Shown piece after piece: positions 8,414-17,353 of a stretch of DNA of 64,000 nucleotides. The notes under the pieces are model-generated. The model had not been told where the DNA came from. It saw only the letters and a list, made by a program, of their open reading frames with translations, and ran no database searches. How positions within the stretch are numbered: the stretch's first letter is position 1; each line of letters starts with the position of its first letter. A program made the position numbers and the translations under genes. This DNA comes from Pseudomonadota bacterium (GTDB lineage Bacteria > Pseudomonadota > Alphaproteobacteria > Rhizobiales > Pleomorphomonadaceae). The stretch lies in assembly GCA_023436885.1 (NCBI GenBank), contig JAEZHI010000015.1, positions 1 through 64,000 on the forward strand, given 5' to 3'.

Positions 8414-9799
8414 TTATCTGGAAAGGGCGTCGAGGACGCGGACCCACGAGCGAATGCCGCCGTGGTAACTTGAGACCTCATATTTTTCATTGGGCGAGTG
8501 GATACGGTCGTCGTCGAGGCCGAAGCCGATCATCAGGCTGTCCATGCCGAGGATCGATTTGAAGTGGCCGACCACCGGGATGGAACCGCCCGAACCCACC
8601 AGGGCCGGTGCCTTTCCCCATTCAGCCTCTAGGGCCACCCGCGCCTTGCGCATCGCGTCACCGTCGATGGCGAGGTGGACGGCCGGACTGCCACCGTGCT
8701 CCCGGAACTCGATCCTTGCATCGGGCGGCAGCTGGTCCTTGACGAATTGGCGGAACGCCGAGCGGATTTTCTGTGGATCCTGCCCGGCGACCAGACGAAA
8801 CGACACCTTGGCCTCGGCGGTGGCCGGCAAGACCGTCTTGAAGCCCGGACCTGCATATCCACCGGCAAGGCCGTTGATCTCGCAGGTGGGCCGTGACCAG
8901 ATCTGTTCAAGCACTGTTCTGCCTGCCTCACCGGCCGGCGTGGTCAGACCTGCACCACCCAAGAAGGCTGCGGAATCGAAACCAAGGTTTTCCCAGTTGG
9001 TTCTGAGTTCGGGCGAGATATCGCTAACGCCGTCATAGAAACCGGGGACCGTGACGCGTCCTTGATCATCATGCAGGCTGCCAAGGATCTTCGTCAGGAC
9101 GTGAAGCGGATTGAGCGCTGCGCCGCCAAAAGACCCGGAGTGAAGATCATGGCTGGCGCACCGCAGAGAAATCTCTTCGCCGACCAGGCCTCGCAGCATG
9201 GTGGTCACGGCCGGCGTCTTGCGGTCCCACATTTCTGTGTCGCAGACCAGGGCGACGTCGACCGATAACTCTTCCTTGTTCGCTTCGAGGAAGGGGATCA
9301 TCGAGGGAGATCCGGATTCTTCTTCGCCTTCCGAAAAGAAGGTGACGTTGACCGGCAACTTTCCAGTTTCTGCGATCAGCGCACGGCAGGCTTCGAGGAA
9401 GGTCATCAGCTGACCCTTGTCGTCTTGCGCACCACGGGCAAGAATTCGTTCGCTGCCGTCAGGCTGCTTTTTTACCACCGGTTCAAAGGGCGGCGAGTCC
9501 CAGAGCTCCAACGGGTCGACCGGCTGAACGTCGTAATGCGCATAGAACAGGACATGTGGCTTGCCCGGGCCAGCCTTGGTGTAATGGCCCACCACCATCG
9601 GATGTTTTGGGGTGGGGCGGACCGAGGCGTCGAAACCAAGCGCAGTTAGCTCGCCTGCCAGCCAGGCTGCAGCGCGGGCGCAGTCGTCTTTGTAAGCCGG
9701 ATCGGCAGAGATGGACGGGATGCGCAGGAAATCGAACAGGCGATCGAGGCTGTTGGGGAAGTCAGCATCGACGTGGGAAATAACGGCATTGACAGACAT
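8414..9799 (-). CDS. M20-family metallopeptidase (dipeptidase/carboxypeptidase type)
   Basis: A 461-residue zinc peptidase of family M20, which hydrolyses dipeptides or removes C-terminal or N-acyl groups in the cytoplasm. Di-metal site motifs are visible in order: His in VLFYAHYDVQPVDP, bridging Asp in ARGAQDDKGQLM, the catalytic Glu pair in FFSEGEEESGSP, Asp in ALVCDTEMWD, and a final His in SSYHGGIRSWVRV near the C-terminus. An internal dimerisation domain fills about 210-370. I place the start at the ATG 9797-9799, preceded by GGAGA at proper spacing; an ATG 24 bp upstream is less likely. It stands alone on the minus strand, so its substrate cannot be read from context. Confidence 0.9.
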   Translation of the reverse strand: MSVNAVISHVDADFPNSLDRLFDFLRIPSISADPAYKDDCARAAAWLAGELTALGFDASVRPTPKHPMVVGHYTKAGPGKPHVLFYAHYDVQPVDPLELWDSPPFEPVVKKQPDGSERILARGAQDDKGQLMTFLEACRALIAETGKLPVNVTFFSEGEEESGSPSMIPFLEANKEELSVDVALVCDTEMWDRKTPAVTTMLRGLVGEEISLRCASHDLHSGSFGGAALNPLHVLTKILGSLHDDQGRVTVPGFYDGVSDISPELRTNWENLGFDSAAFLGGAGLTTPAGEAGRTVLEQIWSRPTCEINGLAGGYAGPGFKTVLPATAEAKVSFRLVAGQDPQKIRSAFRQFVKDQLPPDARIEFREHGGSPAVHLAIDGDAMRKARVALEAEWGKAPALVGSGGSIPVVGHFKSILGMDSLMIGFGLDDDRIHSPNEKYEVSSYHGGIRSWVRVLDALSR

Positions 9800-10522
9800 C
9801 AGCGTCTCCAGATGAGAAATCATCCTTATAGTCCATCTCTGGCGGATGCGACGAGCCCAAACGGCTGCGGCGATGGCGAAGAATCGAATGGCCGGTGGTT
9901 GCCGAGCGCCCTGTGTTTCTATTCGTAACTTTACGCAAAATTAACGATAAAAATCTTGTCACCGGGCATTATCTGGTTGCGGTTCGTATTAATTGAAATT
10001 TTTTCCGAGAGTTAGGTTTTTCTGACTTTCCGCAACGTTAAAATTCAGGGTGGCAAAATGCCGGCTCGTAATCATTGGGAGTGTTGTCCGCGCAGAAAAG
10101 ATGGAAAGGTTCTTCGCCTTCAATCGAAGTCGCCCGTATCATCGCTTTTTAGGGAACGGACCGAGCTTAATACATAGGGTTTTTCAGATATTATCATTGA
10201 TAAATTTTCAATGAAGAAGTTGATACTTAGTTTAAGCGACGATGACCGCTTTTGTTTTTGTCGGTAAAACGGTTAGACGAAAGTTATGTGTGTCAAAAAA
10301 ATAGGATAAATGGAGTGTTTGTAACGTTTTTGCCCGATAACGGCATAGCAATTCGTTGGATATTGTCCGCTTTCGCTTCGAGAGCCTTTATCTGTTTCCG
10401 AATGTGTTCTAGAAGGAACCTGTTTGGTCGGTCATGCGTTTTCCTGCGAAAAGTAGCTGAAGCGTGAAAACAGATGCCCCGAACTAACGACCTTTCGGGC
10501 GGCTGGAGGTAGGGTCGAGATC
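9800..10522. other. AT-rich intergenic region (about 0.7 kb)
   Basis: Between the divergent M20 peptidase and LuxR-type genes, with markedly lower GC than its surroundings, especially 9920-10440. An open frame at 10252-10467 has no ribosome site or recognisable domain. I see no clear hairpin terminator. It probably holds both promoters, but the length is more than that needs. Confidence 0.5.
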
Positions 10523-11233
10523 ATGAATACGCCAGACGATATCCTCGCTGACGCAGTCGGCCTTCGCACATATTCGAGTGCAAACAAGATCTTTGAGGTG
10601 ATTGAACGCCGATTGTTTGGTCATGGCGCAAGTCACGTATTGATCTCCGGTCTTCCTATGCCAGGACGCCCGGTCGAGCCCCTTGTCCTGCACATTCGCT
10701 GGCCGGATGTGCGCTCCGAGAGGGGGCAACTCATTACGATCAACAAGGGCGATCCTGTGTTGGAGCGCTGTCGCGTCGCCCATCGGCCGTGTCTCATTGA
10801 TGGCGTCAGCATTTCGGGACACTCCGATTTGGTGGCTGCTGCTGGTCCTGAGGCTTCTGCGCGCATCGTCGCCGTTCCGATTACCTCTATTCCGCCCTAT
10901 CAGGCAGCTGTGATCGGTCTTGGCGAGGCTCTATCGTTGACCGAACTCGACCTCGTTGCCTTCGACTTCCTGTGCAACCAGGCGTTTCGGCGTCTCAGGG
11001 CTCTCGGCTATCTTGTCGATTCCCGTCCCGGCGATCTTTCGGCGCGTGAAAGACGTGTTCTTGAGCTGACGGCGCTTGGCATGACGGCGCAGGAAATTGC
11101 CGAAAATCTCAACATCTCGCAACGGACCGTCCACGCTCACCTTCAGAATGCCGGCGAGAAGCTGGACGCTGGCAACAAGACGCAGGCAGTGGTCGAGGCG
11201 TTGCGCTACGGGCAAATCTCGCTCGCCAGCTGA
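10523..11233 (+). CDS. LuxR-family transcriptional regulator
   Basis: A 236-residue DNA-binding regulator. The C-terminal part (about 172-230) is a LuxR/FixJ helix-turn-helix: LSARERRVLELTALGMTAQE followed by IAENLNISQRTVHAHLQNAG. The N-terminal 160 residues are of the size of an autoinducer-binding domain of the quorum-sensing LuxR type, but I cannot confirm the conserved acyl-homoserine-lactone ligands, so the signal is open. No luxI synthase is nearby, making this a LuxR solo if it does sense autoinducer. Start ATG 10523 with GGAGG about 15 nt upstream. The long AT-rich upstream region suggests elaborate control. A terminator hairpin follows at 11261. Confidence 0.85.
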   Translation: MNTPDDILADAVGLRTYSSANKIFEVIERRLFGHGASHVLISGLPMPGRPVEPLVLHIRWPDVRSERGQLITINKGDPVLERCRVAHRPCLIDGVSISGHSDLVAAAGPEASARIVAVPITSIPPYQAAVIGLGEALSLTELDLVAFDFLCNQAFRRLRALGYLVDSRPGDLSARERRVLELTALGMTAQEIAENLNISQRTVHAHLQNAGEKLDAGNKTQAVVEALRYGQISLAS

Positions 11234-11260
11234 AACAGGCATCAGCCGGTAAAGTTCTTG

Positions 11261-11284
11261 GGCCCGTCGGCACGCTGACGGGCC
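11261..11284 (+). terminator. Terminator after the LuxR-type gene
   Basis: 8-bp stem (11261-11268 with 11277-11284), 8-nt loop, then TTCTCATTT. It lies 28 bp past the stop codon. Confidence 0.65.
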
Positions 11285-11400
11285 TTCTCATTTGTCGTCC
11301 GGCATTCTCCTCTTTGCATCCATTGGCAGCGTTGAGATGCTGTCGCTGGCCGGGTTAGAAAGGCTGAAGACACACCAATAGCGCTAAGAGGGATGCGAGC

Positions 11401-13041
11401 ATGTTGGAAGAAGGCAAGATTTACATCGGGTCGAGCCAGAAGCCGGAGTACCTGACGCTCAAGCTCGCGAACCGGCACGGCCTCATTACTGGCGCGACCG
11501 GCACCGGCAAGACGGTGACCTTACAGGTTCTGGCCGAAGGCCTGTCCGATGCCGGCGTGCCGGTTTTCTGCGCTGACGTGAAGGGCGATCTGTCGGGCAT
11601 TGGCGCGCCGGGGGAGGCGAAGGACTTCCTTGAGGAGAGAGCGCGCGCAATTGGCTTTTCGGAGGAGTATCAGCTCCGGGCCGCCCCAGCTGTGTTCTGG
11701 GATCTGTTCGGCGAAAAGGGCCACCCCGTACGGACGACAGTATCCGAGATGGGACCGCTCCTGCTGTCTCGCCTCCTGGAGCTCAACGACACCCAGGAAG
11801 GAGTGCTCAATATCGTCTTCAAGGTCGCGGACGATGAAGGGCTGCTACTCCTCGACCTCAAGGATCTTCGCTCGCTGCTCGCCTATGTTGCCGAGAACGC
11901 TGATGCTGTCGCTGCCAACTACGGCAACGTCGCCAAGGCGACAGTCGGCGCCATCCAGCGGCAACTCCTCGTTCTGGAGCAGCAGGGCGGTCAGCATTTC
12001 TTCGGTGAACCTGGCTTGCAGATTTCCGATCTGATGAAGGTGACAGGCGATGGCCGAGGCGCCGTCAACGTGTTGGCTGCCGACAAGCTGATGCAGACGC
12101 CACGCCTCTATGCCACTTTCCTGCTGTGGCTGCTGTCGGAACTGTTCGAGGACTTGCCGGAGGTCGGCGATCTCGACAAACCCAAACTCGTCTTTTTCTT
12201 TGACGAAGCGCACCTCTTGTTCGACGAGGCGCCCAAGGCGCTGATCGACAAGGTCGAGCAGGTTGTAAAGCTCATCCGCTCCAAAGGCGTTGGTATCTAT
12301 TTCGTAACGCAAAACCCGCTCGATATTCCGGAAAGCGTGCTCGCCCAGCTCGGCAACCGCGTGCAGCACGCGTTGCGTGCCTACACGCCGCGCGAACAGA
12401 AAGCGGTGAGGGTGGCAGCGGAGACCTTCAGGCCCAACCCGGACTTCGATACCTTTGCTGCGATCGCCGAGCTAGGGCAGGGAGAGGCGCTGGTCTCCAT
12501 GCTGGAAGGCAAGGCCGTCCCGTCGATTGTTGAGAGAACCTTGATCCGCCCACCATCGTCGCGCCTTGGGCCGTTGAAGGACGACGAGCGAGCGGCGTTG
12601 ATGGCAGCGAGCCCGCTTGCCGGCGTTTACGATGAGGCAGTGGATCGCGAGTCAGCCTTCGAGGTCCTGAAGGCGCGCGCCAACGGAGTGGCGCAAGCGC
12701 ATCAGCCAGCCGAGACGCCTCGTGCAAGACGTGAAAGCCCTGGCTTCAGCGTGCCGGATTTTGGTTGGACCCGCAGTCGACCGAGTGAGCCGGAGCCGGA
12801 CTCTGTCCCCGGCGAATCGGGGCGACGTCAGCGCCTGGATGAGTACGAGAGTGCGAGCGAACGCCGGCGCCGAGAGGAGCGAGAGGATCGGTTGGCTCGC
12901 CGCGATACCTATGGCTATGGCGGAAGGCAGACCGTGGCAGAAGCTGCCATCAAGTCGGTTGTACGCTCGGTATCAAGCCAAGTTGGCTCCCAGATTGGCC
13001 GCGCACTGGTTCGCGGCGTACTAGGAAGCTTGCTCAAATAG
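11401..13041 (+). CDS. HerA-like ATPase/helicase (DUF853, YjgR type)
   Basis: A 546-residue cytoplasmic P-loop ATPase of the HerA/FtsK superfamily. Walker A is GATGTGKT at residues 31-38; Walker B is LVFFFDEAHLLFDE near 265; a glutamine sensor region follows at GIYFVTQNPLDIPESVLAQL. This matches the DUF853/YjgR family, usually about 500 residues and of unknown cellular role; archaeal HerA works in double-strand-break end processing, which should not be transferred to this family without evidence. Residues about 430-510 form a charged, Arg/Glu/Pro-rich linker, and the tail ends in a small amphipathic segment (SSQVGSQIGRALVRGVLG). It has its own upstream region and converges with malQ. Confidence 0.88.
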   Translation: MLEEGKIYIGSSQKPEYLTLKLANRHGLITGATGTGKTVTLQVLAEGLSDAGVPVFCADVKGDLSGIGAPGEAKDFLEERARAIGFSEEYQLRAAPAVFWDLFGEKGHPVRTTVSEMGPLLLSRLLELNDTQEGVLNIVFKVADDEGLLLLDLKDLRSLLAYVAENADAVAANYGNVAKATVGAIQRQLLVLEQQGGQHFFGEPGLQISDLMKVTGDGRGAVNVLAADKLMQTPRLYATFLLWLLSELFEDLPEVGDLDKPKLVFFFDEAHLLFDEAPKALIDKVEQVVKLIRSKGVGIYFVTQNPLDIPESVLAQLGNRVQHALRAYTPREQKAVRVAAETFRPNPDFDTFAAIAELGQGEALVSMLEGKAVPSIVERTLIRPPSSRLGPLKDDERAALMAASPLAGVYDEAVDRESAFEVLKARANGVAQAHQPAETPRARRESPGFSVPDFGWTRSRPSEPEPDSVPGESGRRQRLDEYESASERRRREEREDRLARRDTYGYGGRQTVAEAAIKSVVRSVSSQVGSQIGRALVRGVLGSLLK

Positions 13042-13081
13042 CATCGAGGCAATGAAGTACGGAAGCTTCATGCGCTCCGCC

Positions 13082-15079
13082 TCACCAACTCGCCGCCGGC
13101 GGCTCTTTTCGCGCCGCTGCCAGAGTGTCAATGCGCTGGGCAGTCTCTGGGTCGTCTAGCAACTTATCGAGCGGGGCGCTCATACGCCGTCGCCAGTTGG
13201 GATGCTCGGTGATGGTCCCCGGCAGATTGGGCTGCTCTTCGAGCGCCATGATGTCCTCGAGCGGCGCGAGCGCGATCCTGGAGCGAGATCGCCCGATGTG
13301 GCGCAACGCCGCTTCTACCACCGGTGCCGGGTTGTCGGGCGACGGACGCGGCTCGCTGCCGCCGAACGTGGCCCATAAAAGGCCGCGATCCCAGGCTCGT
13401 CTTTCATCTTCTCGCTCCCGGTTGGAATCGAGCGGGAGACGTCCCAGCTTTTCCGCCCAGTCGAGGTCGCGGCCCGTCCACCATCCGGCCACGGTGCTGG
13501 TATCGTGGGTGCCTGTCATGGCAACGCTCTCCGGCGGATAGTCCTGCGGTCCAATGAAGCCGTGGTCGAGAGCGCGCTCGAACCAGAGGACGCGCATTCC
13601 GAACATGCCTGTTGCATCGATCGCCTCGGCAAATCCACCGGGCTTTGTTCCCAAGTCTTCGGCGACGATAAGAGCCTTTGTCCGGTGGGATTCGAGCGCT
13701 GCGAGACGCGTGAGGTCGTGGAACGGATAGGTGAGGTAGGCGCCGTCTGCAGATGATCTTCCCTCCGGGATTACCCACAGACGTGATAGTCCGAAGGCGT
13801 GATCGATCCTGAGGCCGCCGGCGCGGGCGAGTGTCGATCGAAGTGTGGCGATCCAGGGAGCATAGCCGCTTTCGTTGAGGCCTCGCGGTGAGAAGGTGGT
13901 GAGCATCCAGTTCTGGCCGAGTGGTCCGAGCGGGTCGGGCGGTGCGCCGATGGTAAGACCGTCGAGCAGGTGGTCGCGCATGCTCCAGCTATCGCTGCCA
14001 CCGGTGTGCACACCAACGGCGAGATCGGCCAGAAGGCCGACAGCCATCCCGTCCGCCTTGGCGTGGTCCTGTACGGCCACAAGGCTCTCGTGGGCTAGCC
14101 ACTGGACGAAGAGATGGAAGGCGATCTCATCGGGATTCTCTGCGGCGAATTGACGCACGGCCGCCCCGTCCGGATCGTGGAAGGGTGCTGGCCATGTCCG
14201 CCAGCCATCGAGCCCGCGCGCCCTGAACCGCACATCGAGCGCGTCGAACGTCGCATGGCGGCGTAACCCCTCGCCACCGGCGAGGCTCTCCCTGACGACG
14301 CGGGACCGAAACTCCGGCGAGAGTCCTGCAAAAATCGCGCGCAATTGAGCAAGCCGCTTGGGCAGCGCGCTCTCCCAATCAATCAGTGTGTCGCCCTCAT
14401 TGCTTGGTGGCAGCGGCGGCAAGCCGACCAGGGACGGATCCCCCATCGCACCGTTGAGGAACAGCCGGCTTGACGGCGAATAGGGGCTGAAGCCGATGCC
14501 ATGGCCGGGGAACAGGGCATGCACCGGATTGATCATCACGACGTCGGCGCCGCGCGCTGCAAAGCGCTTTATCGCGTCATCGAGATGGCCAAAATTTCCG
14601 AACGGCTGCGGCGTTGCGCCACGAAGAGAAGGAATCTGGACTGATGGTCCCCAGACGCGGCGCTGTTCTTCGAGGCCATCGAGCCCGTGGCAGCGCTGTG
14701 GCGCAACGGCGAGCGTCAGCTCGCGCGATCCGATCGATAGACGATAATAACCGGGCTCATCAATTGCCGGAAGTTGCCCACCTTCGATCTGCGACACATG
14801 GCTTGTGCCATCTTCTGCAATGACGTCCGCGCGGACAAGGCTGGAAGGAAGCTGGATCGGCTGTCCCACATCGGCCACGATCAGCGCGGGCGGGCGCCGA
14901 CGCTCGTCTTCAATCCGCGACAGGCTTTGCTCGATGGCCGCTGCGCTGTCAGCCGGGTAGCCCAGTGCCGTGGCGATGGCTCCGAGCGCCTCGTCCGTCA
15001 CCTCTTGCTGGCGTCCGGCAACATCCCACCAAACTCGCACAAGGCCGATCGCCGCCGCGAGTGCGTGAAGCTCGGTCAT
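13082..15079 (-). CDS. malQ: 4-alpha-glucanotransferase (amylomaltase)
   Basis: Transfers alpha-1,4-glucan segments between maltodextrins (GH77) in glycogen or maltose metabolism in the cytoplasm. The 665-residue length suits bacterial MalQ with an N-terminal extension. GH77 motifs are visible: ARGADVVMINPVHALFPG (region I), GGLRIDHAFGLSRLW with the nucleophile Asp, IVAEDLGT with the acid/base Glu, and AMTGTHDTSTVAGWW (third catalytic Asp region). The ATG at 15077-15079 follows a perfect GGGAGG. No glg or mal genes adjoin it here, which is unusual because malQ often sits in a glycogen cluster. Confidence 0.95.
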   Translation of the reverse strand: MTELHALAAAIGLVRVWWDVAGRQQEVTDEALGAIATALGYPADSAAAIEQSLSRIEDERRRPPALIVADVGQPIQLPSSLVRADVIAEDGTSHVSQIEGGQLPAIDEPGYYRLSIGSRELTLAVAPQRCHGLDGLEEQRRVWGPSVQIPSLRGATPQPFGNFGHLDDAIKRFAARGADVVMINPVHALFPGHGIGFSPYSPSSRLFLNGAMGDPSLVGLPPLPPSNEGDTLIDWESALPKRLAQLRAIFAGLSPEFRSRVVRESLAGGEGLRRHATFDALDVRFRARGLDGWRTWPAPFHDPDGAAVRQFAAENPDEIAFHLFVQWLAHESLVAVQDHAKADGMAVGLLADLAVGVHTGGSDSWSMRDHLLDGLTIGAPPDPLGPLGQNWMLTTFSPRGLNESGYAPWIATLRSTLARAGGLRIDHAFGLSRLWVIPEGRSSADGAYLTYPFHDLTRLAALESHRTKALIVAEDLGTKPGGFAEAIDATGMFGMRVLWFERALDHGFIGPQDYPPESVAMTGTHDTSTVAGWWTGRDLDWAEKLGRLPLDSNREREDERRAWDRGLLWATFGGSEPRPSPDNPAPVVEAALRHIGRSRSRIALAPLEDIMALEEQPNLPGTITEHPNWRRRMSAPLDKLLDDPETAQRIDTLAAARKEPPAASW

Positions 15080-15204
15080 GTTCGCCTCCCTTGAGGCCGC
15101 GACGGGATATTGCCCGACGTTGCCAAAAACCCTGCCGGAACCGGCTGCTAGGACATTAGTGAGCGGAGGTTACGTTTTCCGGAACACTGCGGCAATCGCC
15201 GCTG

Positions 15205-15864
15205 TCAGAGCTTCGTCAGGCCAGTAAGGTCCGGTAGTTCGGCGACCGGGCGCATGTCGGGATACTCGTCGAGCGCACCCGTGCGGTTGATCCAGACTGT
15301 ACGAAAGCCGAACCTCGCCCCGCCGGCAACATCCCAGCGGTTCGATGACTGGAAAGAGATCGCGCTCGGGAAAACGCGGAAATGCGTGGTCGCCATCTCG
15401 TAGACGCGCGGATCAGGCTTGTAACAGCCAATCGTGTCGACCGACAGAACATCGTCGATGATGTCGCCAAGACCCGCAGCCCGGATCGCCCGGTTGAGCA
15501 TCAAGGGGCTGCCGTTCGACAGGATGGCGATACGGGTGCCCGCGATCTTCAGGTCGCGAAGAACGGCTGGAACTTCGGGAAAGCAATCGCAACGGCGATA
15601 GGCTTCGAGCAATGTCTCTCGCAAGTTCGGGTCGACCTGAGGGTAAGCTGCAAAAGCCGCGTCGAGCGCATCCTTTGTCAGAGCCCAGAAGTCCTTGTAC
15701 GCACCGGTGGTCGACCTGATCCAGGAGTACTCGAGCTGCTTGGCACGCCATAGTTCGGAAAGGCGCTGCGCATCCGGGCCGAGTTCGGCGGCATGCCTGC
15801 GGACGGCCGCGTGGACGTCGAACAGCGTGCCGTAGGCATCGAACAGGAAGATCGGATGGTACAT
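15205..15864 (-). CDS. Haloacid dehalogenase, type II
   Basis: A 219-residue HAD-superfamily hydrolase of the L-2-haloacid dehalogenase type. The four motifs are present: nucleophile Asp9 in FLFDAYGTLFDV, AILSNGSP, Lys in GCYKPDPRVYEM, and SFQSSNRWDVAGGARFGF followed by VWINR. The SSN-WD-A-G-A-FGF pattern separates true type II dehalogenases from generic HAD phosphatases. It should release halide from 2-haloalkanoates, although the natural substrate in such bacteria is often unclear. I chose the ATG at 15862-15864 because GGAG lies 8 nt upstream and motif I begins six residues in; longer in-frame starts add about 44 residues absent from the family. It is divergent from the aminotransferase gene. 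Confidence 0.9.
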   Translation of the reverse strand: MYHPIFLFDAYGTLFDVHAAVRRHAAELGPDAQRLSELWRAKQLEYSWIRSTTGAYKDFWALTKDALDAAFAAYPQVDPNLRETLLEAYRRCDCFPEVPAVLRDLKIAGTRIAILSNGSPLMLNRAIRAAGLGDIIDDVLSVDTIGCYKPDPRVYEMATTHFRVFPSAISFQSSNRWDVAGGARFGFRTVWINRTGALDEYPDMRPVAELPDLTGLTKL

Positions 15865-16067
15865 GCAGCTGTCTCCGCTCATAGCAGCCGATTCGAAAGA
15901 TCGGTGGCTTTCGCAACTTCGGTATCGGATATATTCGGTTATCTGGAAACCGGCAAAAGAGACATGCGGAAAAGCCTGCAGAGGGGCGGGTTTCATCCGG
16001 CTGTTTCCCTGTCGCTATGATTTGCGGCACGGTTGTGCGGCTGCCGACAAAACGGAAGGACAGTATC

Positions 16068-16922
16068 GTGGCTTGGTCTCAGACCTGGACGTGGTTGGAT
16101 GGAGAGTGGCACGAGGGTAACGTGCAGATCATGGGCGTCAGAACCCACTCATCGTGGCTCGGATCGTCGGTATTCGACGGTGCCCGTTATTTCGAGGGCG
16201 TTGCGCCCGATCTGGATCTGCATTGCCAGCGCGTCAACCGGAGCGCGGTCGCCATGGGGCTCGAAGCGCTTCACTCGGCCGAGGAGATCGAAGCTCTGGC
16301 GCGCGAGGGCTTCAAGCGGTTCTCAAGTGACGCTGCGCTCTACATCCGCCCGATGTACTGGGCTGAGGATGGCGGTTTCATGGGAGTGCCGCCGGAGGCT
16401 GGGTCCACGCGCTTCTGTCTCAGTCTCTACGAATCCCCCATCCCCACGATCGAGGAGGGTTACGCAGTCACCACCACGCGCTATCGCCGACCGCTCCCCG
16501 AGACCGCTATTGTAAATGCAAAGGCTGGTTGTCTTTACCCCAACAATGGCCGCGCCATGCTGGAAGCCAAAGCCAAGGGCTTCGACAATGCGGTCCTGCT
16601 CGACGTGCTTGGCAATGTTTGCGAACTCGGGACGGCAAATCTGTTCATCGCCAAGAACGGTGTGGTGATGACACCTGCCGCGACGGGCGTGTTCCTCGCC
16701 GGCATAACGCGCTCGCGCATCATTCAGCTGCTGCGGGATGACGGTTTTGACGTTCGCGAATGCGTGCTGAAAACCGAGGACCTGGCCGGAGCAGATGAGA
16801 TTTTTGCTGCAGGCAACTACGGCAAGGTTACGCCGATCCTGCGTTTTGAGACACGCGAGTTCGAGGTTGGACCGGTGACGCGCCGAGCCCGCGAACTCTA
16901 CTGGTCCTACGCTCACGCCTAA
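16068..16922 (+). CDS. Class IV aminotransferase, branched-chain type
   Basis: A 284-residue PLP-dependent fold-type IV aminotransferase. The Schiff-base Lys is about residue 152 in AIVNAKAGCLYPNN; the phosphate-binding region GVFLAGITRSRIIQL and the C-terminal EIFAAGNYGKVTPI are also visible. The best family match is the branched-chain amino-acid aminotransferase (IlvE) group, interconverting Leu/Ile/Val and their 2-oxo acids with glutamate, although the same fold serves D-amino-acid transaminase and 4-amino-4-deoxychorismate lyase. I place the start at GTG 16068 behind AAGGA with 7-nt spacing; the upstream ATG at 16017 lacks a ribosome site. The gene ends just before a paired inverted repeat. 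Confidence 0.88.
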   Translation: MAWSQTWTWLDGEWHEGNVQIMGVRTHSSWLGSSVFDGARYFEGVAPDLDLHCQRVNRSAVAMGLEALHSAEEIEALAREGFKRFSSDAALYIRPMYWAEDGGFMGVPPEAGSTRFCLSLYESPIPTIEEGYAVTTTRYRRPLPETAIVNAKAGCLYPNNGRAMLEAKAKGFDNAVLLDVLGNVCELGTANLFIAKNGVVMTPAATGVFLAGITRSRIIQLLRDDGFDVRECVLKTEDLAGADEIFAAGNYGKVTPILRFETREFEVGPVTRRARELYWSYAHA

Positions 16923-16941
16923 GTAGGTAGCTTTCTCGGCC

Positions 16942-17010
16942 CATCCTCTTGAAAATGCCGCCCCGGAGACGGACATCAAGAGGATGCGACCCGGCGGCCA
17001 AGAGCCGCCG
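16942..17010 (+). promoter_or_regulatory. Two-hairpin leader between aminotransferase and secreted-protein genes
   Basis: First element: perfect 11-bp inverted repeat, CATCCTCTTGA at 16942-16952 and TCAAGAGGATG at 16976-16986, with a 23-nt loop. Second: 7-bp stem CGGCGGC/GCCGCCG at 16992-16998 and 17004-17010. Neither is followed by a T-run, so they look less like plain terminators than like 5'-leader structure ahead of the strong ribosome site at 17023-17028. Confidence 0.55.
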
Positions 17011-17035
17011 ACTGACATATCGTAAGGAGGCCGAG

Positions 17036-17350
17036 ATGCGGATTGCAACGGCTCTAGGACTGACGATCGCGCTTTCGCTTGGCGTCCCTCTTCCGGCGGC
17101 GGCGGCTTCGGCTGCCTTCATTCACAGGCCGACCGAGCCCTTGGCTTGTCCAGCTGGGGCAGGGGGAAGTCTGTGGCAAGGCTACTTCCACGGACGAAAA
17201 GAAGTCGACTTCGGCATCATGAAGTACCAGGACGTCGCCGACCGGTATTGCTTCAAGTCCGAACAGCTCTGTCGCAATTGGCTTTACAATATGCAGAGCG
17301 AATACGACCATTTCGTATGGTCTGCCGTATGCACGCGGTTTGGTGGCTGA
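17036..17350 (+). CDS. Small secreted Cys-containing protein, unknown function
   Basis: A 104-residue protein with a classical signal peptide: positive start (MR), hydrophobic core to about residue 18, then an Ala-rich cleavage region (AAAASA). The mature part of about 80 residues carries four Cys (in LACPAG, RYCFKS, QLCRNW, AVCTRF), which could form two disulfides in the periplasm, and aromatic segments such as WQGYFHGRKEVDFG. I do not recognise a family. The ATG at 17036 is secure: it follows TAAGGAGG and opens the signal peptide, while the longer frame upstream runs through the two leader hairpins. It converges with the response regulator gene (3 bp between stops). Confidence 0.75.
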   Translation: MRIATALGLTIALSLGVPLPAAAASAAFIHRPTEPLACPAGAGGSLWQGYFHGRKEVDFGIMKYQDVADRYCFKSEQLCRNWLYNMQSEYDHFVWSAVCTRFGG

Positions 17351-17353
17351 TCG

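Noticed and set aside
10252..10467. 71-codon plus-strand frame in the AT-rich gap
   Set aside because: No ribosome site, no homology pattern, unusual composition; kept only as part of the intergenic description.
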